Shown: positions 17,201 to 24,453, counted from the first letter of the stretch. The stretch: 33,375 bases of DNA from Acidobacteria bacterium AH-259-O06 (GCA_027717865.1 JALLOM010000005.1:1-33375); one strand, 5' to 3'. Program-made: numbers and translations. Notes: generated by a model from the letters alone, not told the origin.

Positions 17201-20025
17201 TCGGGGAAATTTCTTCCGTCAAGGCATGGGGCTATTGCTTCGCAGCCATGACGGAACACCAACGCCAGCATCTAATCGCTTGGTCTAAAGCAATGAAAAG
17301 CCTTGGTAAAGGAACCGGGAAGTATGCACCGATGCACCGTCGAGCCGCAAGAGAGCACATGGCGGAGTGCCGCACAGCAATTCCCGCATGGATTATGCCC
17401 TTGTATCGTGTGGCTGAGACAATGCGGCCTGGAAAAGACTTGTTCGACGTCGCTATCATTGATGAGGCGAGTCAATCTGGACCTGAAGCTTTGCTCCTCA
17501 CATATCTAGCGAAAACAATTGTAGTGGTAGGCGATGACAAGCAAATCGCTCCGGAGTTTGTTGGAATCGATCGCGAAGATGTTAACCAATTGAGATTACA
17601 GCACATCAGCACATTACCTCATAATGATCAATATGGTGTCGATAATAGTTTCTTTGATCTGGCAGAGATTCGTTATCAGGGTCGAATCCGACTTCGTGAG
17701 CACTTCCGATGCATGCCTGAAATCATCCAGTTCTCAAATAACCTATGCTATAAGACCCAGCCGTTAATCCCCTTGAAACAATATGGTCTAGCTCATCTAG
17801 AACCGGTCGTTGGCACCCGGCACGTTTCAGACGGATACTTAAAGGGTGTCAGGAATCGCGTCAACCCTCCAGAAGCAAACGCTATTGTGGCTGCGATCAT
17901 TGAGTTATGTGGAAACCCGGCTTATCGCGACAAAACTGTCGGTGTCATTAGCCTTCTAGGGTACTCTCAGGCTCAGCTCATCGAAAGAACCCTGCTTGAG
18001 CGGTTGGGTCCGGAAACAATGGAACGACGACAAATCGTTTGTGGTGACGCCTATGCATTTCAAGGGGACGAGCGGGACGTAGTTTTCCTGAGCTTAGTAA
18101 GTGCACCAGTGGAGGGCAGGAGAATCAGAACTCTGGCAAGTGCTCGAGACGAACGCCGTTTTAACGTAGCTGCCAGTAGAGCCCGTGACCAGCTGTGGCT
18201 ATTCCACACAGCAACTCTAAACGATTTGAGTCCCAATTGCCTTCGCTACAAACTTTTGGAGTATTGTCAAAATCCTACTGTCCAAACAACAAGTCTTGCA
18301 GGTGTCTCGATGAAAGACCTTCGGCGCCTCGCTGCTTACAGTGACCGCCGACAAACTCCTCAGCCTGATCCATTCGATTCATGGTTTGAGGTTGATGTGT
18401 TTCTCAAAATCGTGGACCGTGGATATCGAGTGATTCCACAATATTCCATTGCGAACAAATGGATTGATCTTCTAGTTGAGGGGATGGATGGGCGGATTGC
18501 AGTGGAATGCGATGGGGACCACTGGCACGGACCTGAGGAATACGAAAAGGACACGGGTCGGGAGCGAATGCTTAGACGATGTGGTTTGGTTTTTTGGCGA
18601 ATAAGAGAAAGTGTTTTCAGACTCGATCCTGACAAGGCGATGGAGAGTCTTTGGGAAAAGCTGGAACGCTATAAAATCTTTCCGAAGGGTCATGTGGCTA
18701 CAGGTGTAGGAGAAGATGGCAAGAAAACGGGCGACTTTGCTAATGATACTGACACCACTGCGCGGTCGGAGACAGTGGAAGGCCAGTTGAATCTTGCCAG
18801 AAGCGGTGAACAACCGGCCAAGTTAAGACCAACTATCTCAGAGGAAGCTGACGAACAGTTGCCTGAATCTATAACGGGAATGGAGTCAGAGAGAGCTATT
18901 GGTTTATTGCATCCCTATCGAAATTGGAATGCTCATCCTCTTGAAGATCCTCGGCAGGGACCCCCGCCTTCTCTTATTCCGGGACTTCTTGAGATCATCG
19001 CTGAGGAAGGGCCAATGTTTGCCTACAGGGCCTTTCAACTCTATGCGCGGGCCGCCGGAATCCTACGGATCCAGAAACCGCTCAAAACTCGATTCGAACA
19101 AGCATTGACTGAGGCAATTCGCCGCGGAGATGTGCTAGACCGCGAAGAAATTGGAAAAACGATCGTTCGGAGGGCTGAAACCCCAGCGGTGGTGCTCAGA
19201 GAGCGAGGTGATCGAACCTTTCAAGAAATCCCTCCATTTGAAATTCTGAAGTTAATGGGTGAACTCGAAAAATCAAACCCTGAATTGGACAAGAAGAGGC
19301 TATTTAGACAGGTGTGTGAACATCTAAGTATTCGTCGACTTACAAAAGGGATACACCAAAGTTTTTCGGAAATCTATCATGAATTTGAAGTGAATTCCGG
19401 CCGTTCCACCGAACGAGAAGATTCAATAGAAGGCATTGAAAACAATACTAAATTTGAGTTAGTTCAATCTCCGACAGGAGATACAGTAAGGAACGAATCT
19501 CCCTCTGTTGAGCTTCAGCCATATGTAGAGTGGGAGTCACATCCTTTGCCTGATCCTCGAGACTCAATTAGCAGCGACATTATTAGTGGTCTTGTTGAGA
19601 TTATTGCTGCCGAAGGTCCAATGTTAGCCTACAGGGTCTTTCAGTTGTACGGAAAGGCTGCTGGGATACAGAGAGTGAGAGAATCTCTTCGGATCCGGTT
19701 TGAGGAAAGCTTAGCAAGAGCTATAAAGATTGGATTGATTGAGGAAGAAACGGAAGGTGGCAAGCAGGTAGTCCGTAAAGCAGGTGCACCCAAGGTCATC
19801 TGGCGAAGAAGGGCCAGCAGACGGTTCCATGAAATTCCACAGAGTGAGATCACAGAACTATTAAAGACAATCCGAGAGATCAACTCAACTTGGGATCGTG
19901 AGACTTTATACAGAGAGGTGATTAGATATCTGGAAATTGGACGTTTGACGGCAAGTGTTCGTAGTACTCTAGACAGGATATGTTCGGACATAGAGATGGA
20001 AGAGAAAAATAGTGAAGAGCGTTAA
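14236..20025 (+). CDS. giant SF1 helicase with Vsr-like nuclease and tandem DUF3320-like modules
   Basis: The 1929-residue protein carries a complete SF1 helicase: Walker A GPPGTGKS (396-403), a long helical insertion, Walker B IIDEASQSG (D1076-E1077), VVVGDDKQIAPEF (about 1097), REHFRCMPEII (about 1155), AFQGDERDVVFLSL (about 1273) and NVAASRARDQLWLF (about 1310). At about 1380-1475 follows a Vsr/DUF559-like endonuclease (WFEVDVFLKIV, WIDLLVE, AVECDGDHWHG, VFWRIRE). Two related C-terminal modules (about 1579 and 1782) share EIIAxEGPMxAYRxFQLY and match DUF3320-type domains. This layout resembles standalone anti-phage helicase-nucleases such as Hhe. A DUF4011 domain was not recognised at the N-terminus. 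No clear ribosome site precedes the ATG. It has no partner gene, so it probably acts alone. Confidence 0.9.
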   Translation: MTNGVSAQEEAIRNQGIALFTFLKELTQLRTRTIRDIDQYDEILWFSEIPREPQCHCSTWYKGAEGGTSDAWLEVHKPELRPPPDPGTELSPWLVMGQIEDSSGDFPELRSEISVENEIGEERQFERRRIEEYPQIKELWESYIESAWWPWAEVDRRLQAVQRVYTRLFSIYQKQQRLGEQYEVVLGLGLLSWKTSEGHHIRRHIVTAQTDLQFELSRGIISVGPAGEGANLALEQDMLDPKFRPDVNELNAFEGQLKEIGDDIWNGVNLESLLSSWIHAVSPSGTFEDSLLASPGVAEEPRLHWAPAILLRKRSERSFLKAFEEILRQLESDTPVPNGVAQFVSVTSDSEGTQNSLGTSQQNGDSGELYFPLESNEAQRQIIERLQSHQGVLVQGPPGTGKSHTIVNLVCHLLATGQRVLVTSHTARALRVLRHYIQEKVPAIAPLAVVVLGDDRESLQAMEESVQGITDRHNYWEPTESDKLIVRLEEELDTTRRDEASVLGNLRSIREAETYVHPRIFENYEGTLQRIATRLHGDSDKYSWFTDTLSDDAELPLRPAELSELLSLLRDGELASDRLHDDVIDPENLEPPETVTQLIRDETEMRRKFDAAESARNHPGYPGLRKASSEVRQNLSKKLLALVHNSDRVTRHIQPWTKKAVTEILGDRDRAWRHLFETTKAATAKIGDRARWVDSTTVTGLEKRDYSIVRADAQALLTHLERGGRWGFGPFRPNPVKNGLYLIKGIRLDGQLCNKLHLLQELVHWLVARQQIIILQKIWKPYTEVPQGTVSDQVAHYEDMCEPLEEAISLHSEKKEIQELIPGIPGLSEPTWHELESLQSLLAASKAVDLELDLLEATRQLDEVAETYESLFDLASSVEVRCLVDAVRGRDGGTYAQQYSSITKRHTARLSRLRRDDLLTRLASGAPLLAKAVSETPEEVVWDERIENLNLAWNWSKAVRWINRMCDSQAEEQLRLQLDEARNRAQKRLGEISSVKAWGYCFAAMTEHQRQHLIAWSKAMKSLGKGTGKYAPMHRRAAREHMAECRTAIPAWIMPLYRVAETMRPGKDLFDVAIIDEASQSGPEALLLTYLAKTIVVVGDDKQIAPEFVGIDREDVNQLRLQHISTLPHNDQYGVDNSFFDLAEIRYQGRIRLREHFRCMPEIIQFSNNLCYKTQPLIPLKQYGLAHLEPVVGTRHVSDGYLKGVRNRVNPPEANAIVAAIIELCGNPAYRDKTVGVISLLGYSQAQLIERTLLERLGPETMERRQIVCGDAYAFQGDERDVVFLSLVSAPVEGRRIRTLASARDERRFNVAASRARDQLWLFHTATLNDLSPNCLRYKLLEYCQNPTVQTTSLAGVSMKDLRRLAAYSDRRQTPQPDPFDSWFEVDVFLKIVDRGYRVIPQYSIANKWIDLLVEGMDGRIAVECDGDHWHGPEEYEKDTGRERMLRRCGLVFWRIRESVFRLDPDKAMESLWEKLERYKIFPKGHVATGVGEDGKKTGDFANDTDTTARSETVEGQLNLARSGEQPAKLRPTISEEADEQLPESITGMESERAIGLLHPYRNWNAHPLEDPRQGPPPSLIPGLLEIIAEEGPMFAYRAFQLYARAAGILRIQKPLKTRFEQALTEAIRRGDVLDREEIGKTIVRRAETPAVVLRERGDRTFQEIPPFEILKLMGELEKSNPELDKKRLFRQVCEHLSIRRLTKGIHQSFSEIYHEFEVNSGRSTEREDSIEGIENNTKFELVQSPTGDTVRNESPSVELQPYVEWESHPLPDPRDSISSDIISGLVEIIAAEGPMLAYRVFQLYGKAAGIQRVRESLRIRFEESLARAIKIGLIEEETEGGKQVVRKAGAPKVIWRRRASRRFHEIPQSEITELLKTIREINSTWDRETLYREVIRYLEIGRLTASVRSTLDRICSDIEMEEKNSEER

Positions 20026-20156
20026 AGAGTAATCTTGTGCCATTTTCCAACGCCTCTCCTTGGTCTCGAATACTTTCATGAATACTTAGATTAGGTATTC
20101 CGCAAAAGGAGCAAACGCGGAGAGGCTTCACGGGCTAAACCCCACATGATTAAAAG

Positions 20157-20180
20157 TGTAGTCAATAGCGTAATGAAATG
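20157..20180 (+). repeat. diverged copy of the element 2 arm motif inside the right end of element 1
   Basis: On the minus strand this reads TTCATTAC-GCTA-TTGACTAC, two changes from the element 2 motif TTCACTAC-GCTA-TTCACTAC. It has the same orientation as the copy at 31935 and lies about 170 bases left of the tRNA core. Confidence 0.55.
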
Positions 20181-20235
20181 AGCGGGCAGATGTGGGTCTG
20201 CGAGGTCGAAAAGAAGGCCCCTACCGCGTGTTTTT

Positions 20236-20255
20236 TGGAACCAATATGGAACCAA
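20236..20255 (+). repeat. element 1 right arm-type sites
   Basis: TGGAACCAATATGGAACCAA is identical to 7270-7289 and in the same orientation. It ends 91 bases left of the 15-bp core in the complete tRNA gene. Confidence 0.75.
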
Positions 20256-20312
20256 TTCCTAGAAACCCGCTGAGCGGCTTGGCAAAATATAACTGTACAG
20301 GATTGATTGTAT

Positions 20313-20389
20313 TGGTGGAGACGATGGGATTCGAACCCACGACCTCCTGAGTGCGATTCAGGCGCTCTTCCGAACTGAGCTACGTCCCC
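20313..20389 (-). tRNA. complete tRNA-Ala(CGC), hybrid of two element-borne halves
   Basis: The minus strand folds into a full cloverleaf. The acceptor stem is GGGGACG/CGTCTCC with the G3-U70 pair of alanine tRNAs. The D-arm is GCTC/GAGC, the anticodon stem CCTGA/TCAGG with loop ATCGCAC (anticodon CGC, reading GCG), the T-arm is standard and CCA is encoded. The first 43 bases match the fragment at 32073-32115 and the last 49 match 7092-7140, overlapping in the 15-bp anticodon stem-loop. The stop codon of the element 2 integrase lies at tRNA positions 8-10. No good tRNA promoter is seen directly upstream; it may depend on read-through from the integrase gene. Confidence 0.95.
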
Positions 20390-21495
20390 ACACTTTTGTT
20401 TTCAACGGCTTGCGGCAATTCTGTAACTTCGGGATTTTCGGGTGTAGTGAATAGCGTAGTGAATTGAATCGATTCAATTGACTTCACTTTGTGCTCATCG
20501 GCGGGGTTGGCATAGCGTTTAACCATGTCCAGCCGCTTCCATCCTCCAAGTTCCATTACCGTGATCAGATCCACTTTTCCTTCTGTAACCAGGCGTGTGG
20601 CGAACGTGTGCCGCAAGTCGTGAATCTTTAAGTTGGAGATTTTAGCACGTTCGCAGGCCGTTTCAAACATGGTGCGGATGTCCTTCAGGCGGCTTGTAGG
20701 GTCGTGCTTTTTGGTGAACACCCACTCACACCTGCTTCGGGCCATTTGAGCCTTGAGCGGCTGAATCAGCTCCTTTCGCAAAGGTATGGTGTATTCCATT
20801 TTATTCTTTGCCTGAGCTGACCTGGCGATCAAATAGCCGCCGGTCAGGTTGATGTCGCTCTTTTTCAGGTGGAGGATTTGTGATTTCACCCGCAAACCAA
20901 CATAGATCCCGAGCAGGATGATTGTTCTGAGCCGCTCAGAAGCGACTGCTAGGAACTGTGTTTCTTCATCTCTGGACAGGGCACGCTTTCGCTGATTCTC
21001 TTCAAACCGTTCAAGCCCTATAGTGGGATTCACGCCCTCAAACTTTTTCTCTTTGATGCACCAATTGATCAGTCTGCTCAAACAGGCCATTTCCCGGTTA
21101 AAGCCGATCCGCGCCTTTTCGCGCTTGAGCCGGTACTTCTTGAGCAGGAATGGGTGAATTTTGCTGAGCATTTTCCCATTGAAGGATTTTTTGAGTTGAA
21201 CAATGTTTTCACGGTAGGACTTGACGGTTTTAGGCCTGAGCTTGCCGATCTTGATCAGCTCTTCCATGGCAGCCAGAAACAGCTTGGCCGCGTCGTCAAA
21301 TTTGATGTCCTTTTTCTTCCGTCCGATTCCGGCCTCGCCCTTCAGAATGGCCGCCCGTTTGACCTGAGCGATCTCACGGGCGACCGTCTTGTTGATATTG
21401 CGTCCCAGGCGTTCCTGGTAGCGTTGGCCATCATGCCGGAAGTCGAGGCACCAAGTCTTACCCCTCAGATAAATTCCATCTCCACGTCTAGCCAT
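20380..21495 (-). CDS. int: tyrosine integrase of element 2
   Basis: The 371-residue protein starts MARRGDGIYLRGKTWCLDFR, an N-terminal arm-binding domain. A core-binding domain follows (about 65-165), then the catalytic domain with R202 (GLRVKSQ), K232, H292 and R295 (IHDLRHTFATR), W319 in place of the third His (GGWKRLDM) and nucleophile Y328 (KRYANP). ATG 21495 is chosen because AGGAGG precedes it; an earlier frame start is unlikely. The last three codons and the TAG stop are formed by the 5' end of the tRNA-Ala gene. The arm motif at 20443 lies within its 3' coding part. When the element is excised, its own copy of the tRNA 5' part would keep the gene intact. Confidence 0.95.
   Translation of the reverse strand: MARRGDGIYLRGKTWCLDFRHDGQRYQERLGRNINKTVAREIAQVKRAAILKGEAGIGRKKKDIKFDDAAKLFLAAMEELIKIGKLRPKTVKSYRENIVQLKKSFNGKMLSKIHPFLLKKYRLKREKARIGFNREMACLSRLINWCIKEKKFEGVNPTIGLERFEENQRKRALSRDEETQFLAVASERLRTIILLGIYVGLRVKSQILHLKKSDINLTGGYLIARSAQAKNKMEYTIPLRKELIQPLKAQMARSRCEWVFTKKHDPTSRLKDIRTMFETACERAKISNLKIHDLRHTFATRLVTEGKVDLITVMELGGWKRLDMVKRYANPADEHKVKSIESIQFTTLFTTPENPEVTELPQAVENKSVGT
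20443..20466 (-). repeat. element 2 left arm-type site
   Basis: On the minus strand this reads TTCACTAC-GCTA-TTCACTAC, an 8-base motif doubled with a 12-base period. It is inside the integrase gene, encoding FTTLFTT, about 85 bases right of the core. Confidence 0.75.
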
Positions 21496-21765
21496 TTTTC
21501 CTCCTTTTTCTTTACAATCAGTCGAGATAGCCCAGCCTATATTCACCCCTCATGCCCGGCCCCTCAGCATCCAGGCCATGAGAAACACGGACGTTTCCCG
21601 CGAGGCCGTGGCCCCCTTTCAGGATGAGGTTGTCCATCGCCTCTGCGGCCCGCTGCATAACCTTCACGATATCGGTCTGCATTCATCCATCGGAGCAAGC
21701 CAGACGACCCGGAAGGCTGTTCTCTGGACACACGTCGAGACTGGTGCAAAGTGCATCTCATGAGC

Positions 21766-21781
21766 TGACACCGGTGTCAGA
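21766..21781. repeat. 16-bp palindrome CTGACACCGGTGTCAG
   Basis: Perfect palindrome sharing the 12-bp core GACACCGGTGTC with 5457-5478. It lies 270 bases upstream of the integrase start. Confidence 0.5.
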
Positions 21782-21975
21782 ACCTCCCCTGGAGGTGTTG
21801 GGTGTCCTAAGCATCCTTCAGGCCCGCTTTCTCACCAAAAACAAAGCCCCCGCGTCCACTGGTGAATCCCTTCCAGGCTGTCACGCGAAGAAAGGCAGCA
21901 AAAGCGAGGGCGATTTCTATTTTGACATAGGGATCTGAGATTCACTAAGTCTCCTTCCTTCACGTGACACCTATC

Positions 21976-22004
21976 ATGTTACACTCGACCCCCGACAATG
22001 GCAA
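21976..22004 (-). promoter_or_regulatory. sigma70-like promoter candidate reading toward the integrase
   Basis: On the minus strand, -35 TTGCCA (22004-21999) and -10 TAACAT (21981-21976) are separated by exactly 17 bases. The gene it would serve starts 480 bases downstream, so a long leader or a small upstream gene must be assumed. Confidence 0.4.
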
Positions 22005-22015
22005 CAAAAATCCCC

Positions 22016-22432
22016 TCAAATGGTCCCTTCGCTGGAATAGTGGACGGCCATTTTGTCTAAAAGTGGAACATTTGTTCCAGCTTGCACACCCTCTTCCCGA
22101 CTAAATTCTTTTGAATCAGTGGTTTCTTCTTCCCTTTTTTCATCAAGTGGAACATTTGTTCCAATATCGTTCTCGATTGTTGTATGACTCGTCCCCAAAA
22201 TCTCTGCAATTCCTCTGGTACTCTCTCCATCCTCAGCAAGTTCACGTGCAGCTTGGCGACGTTCTGGAATGGACATTTTTATGAACTGGCCATGTTCTAG
22301 TTCCTGCTTAGCCTCGATTATCCGTCGTCCAGTCTCGATGATCGATTCAATGCTGGAGCGCCAAGATCTCAGTTTACTGAAGGAGATGGTACGGTTAACC
22401 GTACCCGTCGCACCGCCCGATTCCCCATCCAA
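22016..22432 (-). CDS. DUF3102-like / HTH DNA-binding protein
   Basis: The 138-residue product has a helical N-terminal part, SSIESIIETGRRIIEAKQEL followed by HGQF, which resembles DUF3102. A helix-turn-helix follows (RRQAARELAEDGESTRGIAE, then ILGTSHTTIENDI) like those in ParB-type and small regulatory proteins. The start is uncertain: a TTG at 22432 opens the frame, and a GTG or internal site is possible. The first coding bases contain an 18-bp palindrome. The C-terminal part contains two copies of a dyad that encode the repeated peptide GTNVPL. It could regulate the integrase gene downstream or partition a replicating form; neither is shown. Confidence 0.65.
   Translation of the reverse strand: MDGESGGATGTVNRTISFSKLRSWRSSIESIIETGRRIIEAKQELEHGQFIKMSIPERRQAARELAEDGESTRGIAEILGTSHTTIENDIGTNVPLDEKREEETTDSKEFSREEGVQAGTNVPLLDKMAVHYSSEGTI
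22064..22079. promoter_or_regulatory. dyad TGGAACATTTGTTCCA, copy 1
   Basis: TGGAACA and TGTTCCA are inverted around a TT centre. An identical 19-base direct repeat including AAG lies 84 bases to the right. It lies in the 3' coding part of the HTH gene and may be its own operator. Confidence 0.4.
22148..22163. promoter_or_regulatory. dyad TGGAACATTTGTTCCA, copy 2
   Basis: Identical to the copy at 22064-22079. Both copies encode the peptide GTNVPL in the HTH protein, so protein-level repetition is the alternative explanation. Confidence 0.4.
22388..22405. repeat. 18-bp perfect palindrome GGTACGGTTAACCGTACC
   Basis: It lies 27-44 bases inside the predicted start of the HTH gene. It could be an operator for the HTH protein, which would also mean that the true start is downstream of it. 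Confidence 0.5.
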
Positions 22433-22923
22433 GCACTGAAAGAGCTCCGTAGAATCCCGCTGGGCCTGTCTTCAAAAGCTGTTTGCACTGCCGAAATCCC
22501 GCAAATTCCCTTTTCGTCAAAATATGGCTCAGGTTTGCGAGAGAACTTCGCCGAGAATGGCGCTCATTGAACGAACGGCAAAAAGCAAGGGTAAGGGGTA
22601 GAGGCCGTTTCAATGCATTCAAGGTTAAAATCCTACCCAGGCTAGGCCTGCAAATCCGGTTGATCGGCGTGGCCCCGAATATCACCTGGGGTTTATAAGT
22701 CCCTTTCCTGCGCCGAATGCCACAACTTGCCGAATGATCATCGGGATGTCACCCAAGCCCCCTCCTAGCCTTTGGAACTCGTTGAAAATATTAAGAGCTT
22801 GCCTCCAAAGGGGCCAGGGGGCCCCAGGGGGAAGCATGGGTTGAAAGAATTTTAAAAGACCCTGCTTCCCCACCCCCGAAAGGAGGGTTCGGGAGTTGGG
22901 CCCCCGGCCTCATTCTTAGGCGA

Positions 22924-22947
22924 CCCGGCGCAGGTCTAAACGCCGGG
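22924..22947. repeat. hairpin CCCGGCG / CGCCGGG
   Basis: 7-bp perfect stem with a 10-nt loop, in the gene-free GC-rich stretch downstream of the phage-like genes. Confidence 0.4.
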
Positions 22948-22996
22948 CCGCCCTCGCCATAGCAAAGGCCACCCTTATGGATGACACGTTTGCCCT

Positions 22997-23023
22997 GCGC
23001 CCTGGGCGGACACCACAGGGCGC
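22997..23023. repeat. hairpin GCGCCCTG / CAGGGCGC
   Basis: 8-bp perfect stem with an 11-nt loop. It lies 85 bases beyond the last leftward phage-like gene and could end its transcript, although no U-run follows. Confidence 0.4.
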
Positions 23024-23107
23024 GCGTTCCCCAACCCGGCCAAATTACGTGTTATGACTCACGTAGGGCGGGACCGCCCGCCCAGCCCGCCAGGGAAACT
23101 CAAAAAA

Positions 23108-23773
23108 CTACGAAGCGAGACGTTCTCGCGCATATTCCAGCCAGAGCTGCGGTTCCCGCGTCACGGCTTCGCTGAAGCCCTCGGCCAGCGACTCGACTTC
23201 GCCAGTAGCCACCAGCTGCTGTGCGCGCTTTTCGATGCGCGCATAAGCCACGCCGCCTTCGAAAACCGGCTCCGGCTTCTCCTTCTTCACTCGCTCGCCC
23301 TCTGGGATCATCTTCGAGTGGGAGACAATCGGATCCCCTCTCTTGCTCAGAAGAAATTCACCCATAGTCTCCTCTTCGGACTCCTCGGCCTTCTTCAAGG
23401 CAGCCATCAGCTCCTGCCGATCCGAGAACCCGCTGCGCTTGATGCGCTTCAAAATTTCATCGTAATTCAATTTTTCACCTCCAATCTCGTCCAAAATTTC
23501 ATAAGTTTCATTGATCGTTTCGTGGACCTCCTCGATCTGCTTTTTAACCTTTCCACTTTCGGTGAGCATCAGCCACAGTTGTTGACCGCGCTGTGTCGAT
23601 CGAACGACTTCAGCTAGGGCTGCCTGTGGTGTCAGTTTGGCTCTCTGGCTGCCCGTGGCCTTCCATTTAGCGCGCTCGCTTTCAACGAATTTCACAAGGG
23701 CTTCCCAAAGGGCTTTCACGAGGCCCCCGGAATCCTCGAGATCCTCAGGCAGCTCCAGAGCGTTCGTACTCAT
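23108..23773 (-). CDS. phage-like hypothetical protein
   Basis: The 221-residue, highly charged product is mostly helical. Its C-terminal part (ARIEKRAQQLVATGEVESLA, then AVTREPQLWLEYARERL) resembles a helical tail seen at the ends of phage head-associated proteins, of the type 'ARxLMxxGxxxxxAxAxVxxxxPxLxxxY'. It starts at an ATGA overlap with the coiled-coil gene before it. A scaffold or head-associated role is a guess from that tail and from its place downstream of the terminase. Confidence 0.6.
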   Translation of the reverse strand: MSTNALELPEDLEDSGGLVKALWEALVKFVESERAKWKATGSQRAKLTPQAALAEVVRSTQRGQQLWLMLTESGKVKKQIEEVHETINETYEILDEIGGEKLNYDEILKRIKRSGFSDRQELMAALKKAEESEEETMGEFLLSKRGDPIVSHSKMIPEGERVKKEKPEPVFEGGVAYARIEKRAQQLVATGEVESLAEGFSEAVTREPQLWLEYARERLAS

Positions 23774-24453
23774 GCCGCTGTTTCCCTTCGTGTTTGTGGC
23801 TTCTCATGCTCCTCGGCGGTTTCCTCGGGGGATAGAATTTCCGCCAAAGGCTTCACCTGGCCGTCGCGTAGAAAAGTACTTATATTTTCGAGGCCGGCGC
23901 CCTCGACGTGATCGAAATTCAACAGTCGCAGATGCATCACCAAATGTGCGCTTAAAGTCCTGCGCAGGCTCAGATACGGACGCCGCAACTTCACACCTCG
24001 AGTGTCCTCGATGAACTCGAGGATTTCGCCCATGGGGCGCGCCAGCGCCAGGGCTTTCTCGTATAGTTCCAAAAGCTCCACCACGATCCTGTCAATAGCC
24101 GGAGTGAGTGCAAGAATCTCCCTAAATCCGCGTTCGTACTGTTCACGTAGCTCGCGTTGGTGCGCCTCTGCTGACTCGTTTCGAAGTGTGTTTAATTTGC
24201 CTTCGCACTCAGTAACGGCGATTCGTAAGTCTTCACGCTCGCGACCGGCAAGAAACCAAGAATCATTTAGTTTCGCCAACTCTTTTTGGGCCTTCTCACT
24301 CCCAACTTTGGCCATTAGGACAATGTTTTTACGCTTCTGTTCAGCCTCGGCTTCAACTCGCTCCGCCTGCTCGAGGTCGGCTCGAAGTTTTTGTTGCTTC
24401 ATTGTCCAGTCTTGGATGTTTTTCTTAATCGTTGCTGATTTTTGTATTCTCAT
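23770..24453 (-). CDS. coiled-coil hypothetical protein
   Basis: The start at 24453 (MRIQKSATIKKNIQDW) is preferred because GAGGGG lies just upstream; the longer TTG frame is unlikely. The first 120 residues are a long heptad-like coiled coil rich in Glu, Lys and Arg (QKLRADLEQAERVEAEAEQK). A helical second half follows. It is coupled to the next gene by ATGA. The position between a virion-like beta protein and a head-type tail protein suggests a phage origin; no function was recognised. Confidence 0.65.
   Translation of the reverse strand: MRIQKSATIKKNIQDWTMKQQKLRADLEQAERVEAEAEQKRKNIVLMAKVGSEKAQKELAKLNDSWFLAGREREDLRIAVTECEGKLNTLRNESAEAHQRELREQYERGFREILALTPAIDRIVVELLELYEKALALARPMGEILEFIEDTRGVKLRRPYLSLRRTLSAHLVMHLRLLNFDHVEGAGLENISTFLRDGQVKPLAEILSPEETAEEHEKPQTRRETAA

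Larger units (their letters stand above)
7092..20361 (+). mobile_element. element 1: P4-integrase island at tRNA-Ala with defence-type cargo
   Basis: The bounds are the 49-bp repeat of the tRNA 3' part (7092-7140 and 20313-20361), giving 13,221 bp per unit. The doubled motif TGGAACCAATATGGAACCAA lies inside each end (7270-7289 and 20236-20255), as expected for integrase arm sites. The integrase sits just inside the left end. The backbone is integrase, AlpA-like HTH, prim-pol/DUF3987 protein and a small coupled protein. The cargo is an orphan PD-(D/E)XK-like protein, a zinc-finger protein and a giant helicase-nuclease. No structural, conjugation or mobilisation gene was seen, so transfer probably depends on a helper. 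Confidence 0.85.
21496..22015. other. 520-bp gap between integrase and HTH gene
   Basis: No gene was recognised on either strand. It contains the palindrome at 21766-21781 and a leftward promoter candidate at 21976-22004 that would serve the integrase. A leftward GTG frame of about 36 codons just after the promoter has a ribosome-like AAGGAGA but no familiar sequence. Confidence 0.45.
22433..23107. other. 675-bp gap with GC-rich hairpins
   Basis: No supported gene. Frames on both strands (around 22395-22698) lack ribosome sites and known motifs. The right half is very GC-rich and holds hairpins CCCGGCG/CGCCGGG (22924-22947) and GCGCCCTG/CAGGGCGC (22997-23023), plus GGGCGG-GA-CCGCCC near 23067. 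It lies downstream of the terminase-side operon and could hold its terminators, a structured RNA, an origin, or the scar of deleted virion genes. Confidence 0.4.

Noticed and set aside
14236-20025. Reading the giant protein as a type I restriction or DISARM component
   Set aside because: No methyltransferase, specificity subunit or partner gene is adjacent; the Vsr-like and DUF3320-like parts point to a standalone helicase-nuclease.
22395-22698. Opposing frames of 96 and 71 codons in the gap
   Set aside because: Neither has a ribosome site or known motif, and the sequence is better explained as non-coding.
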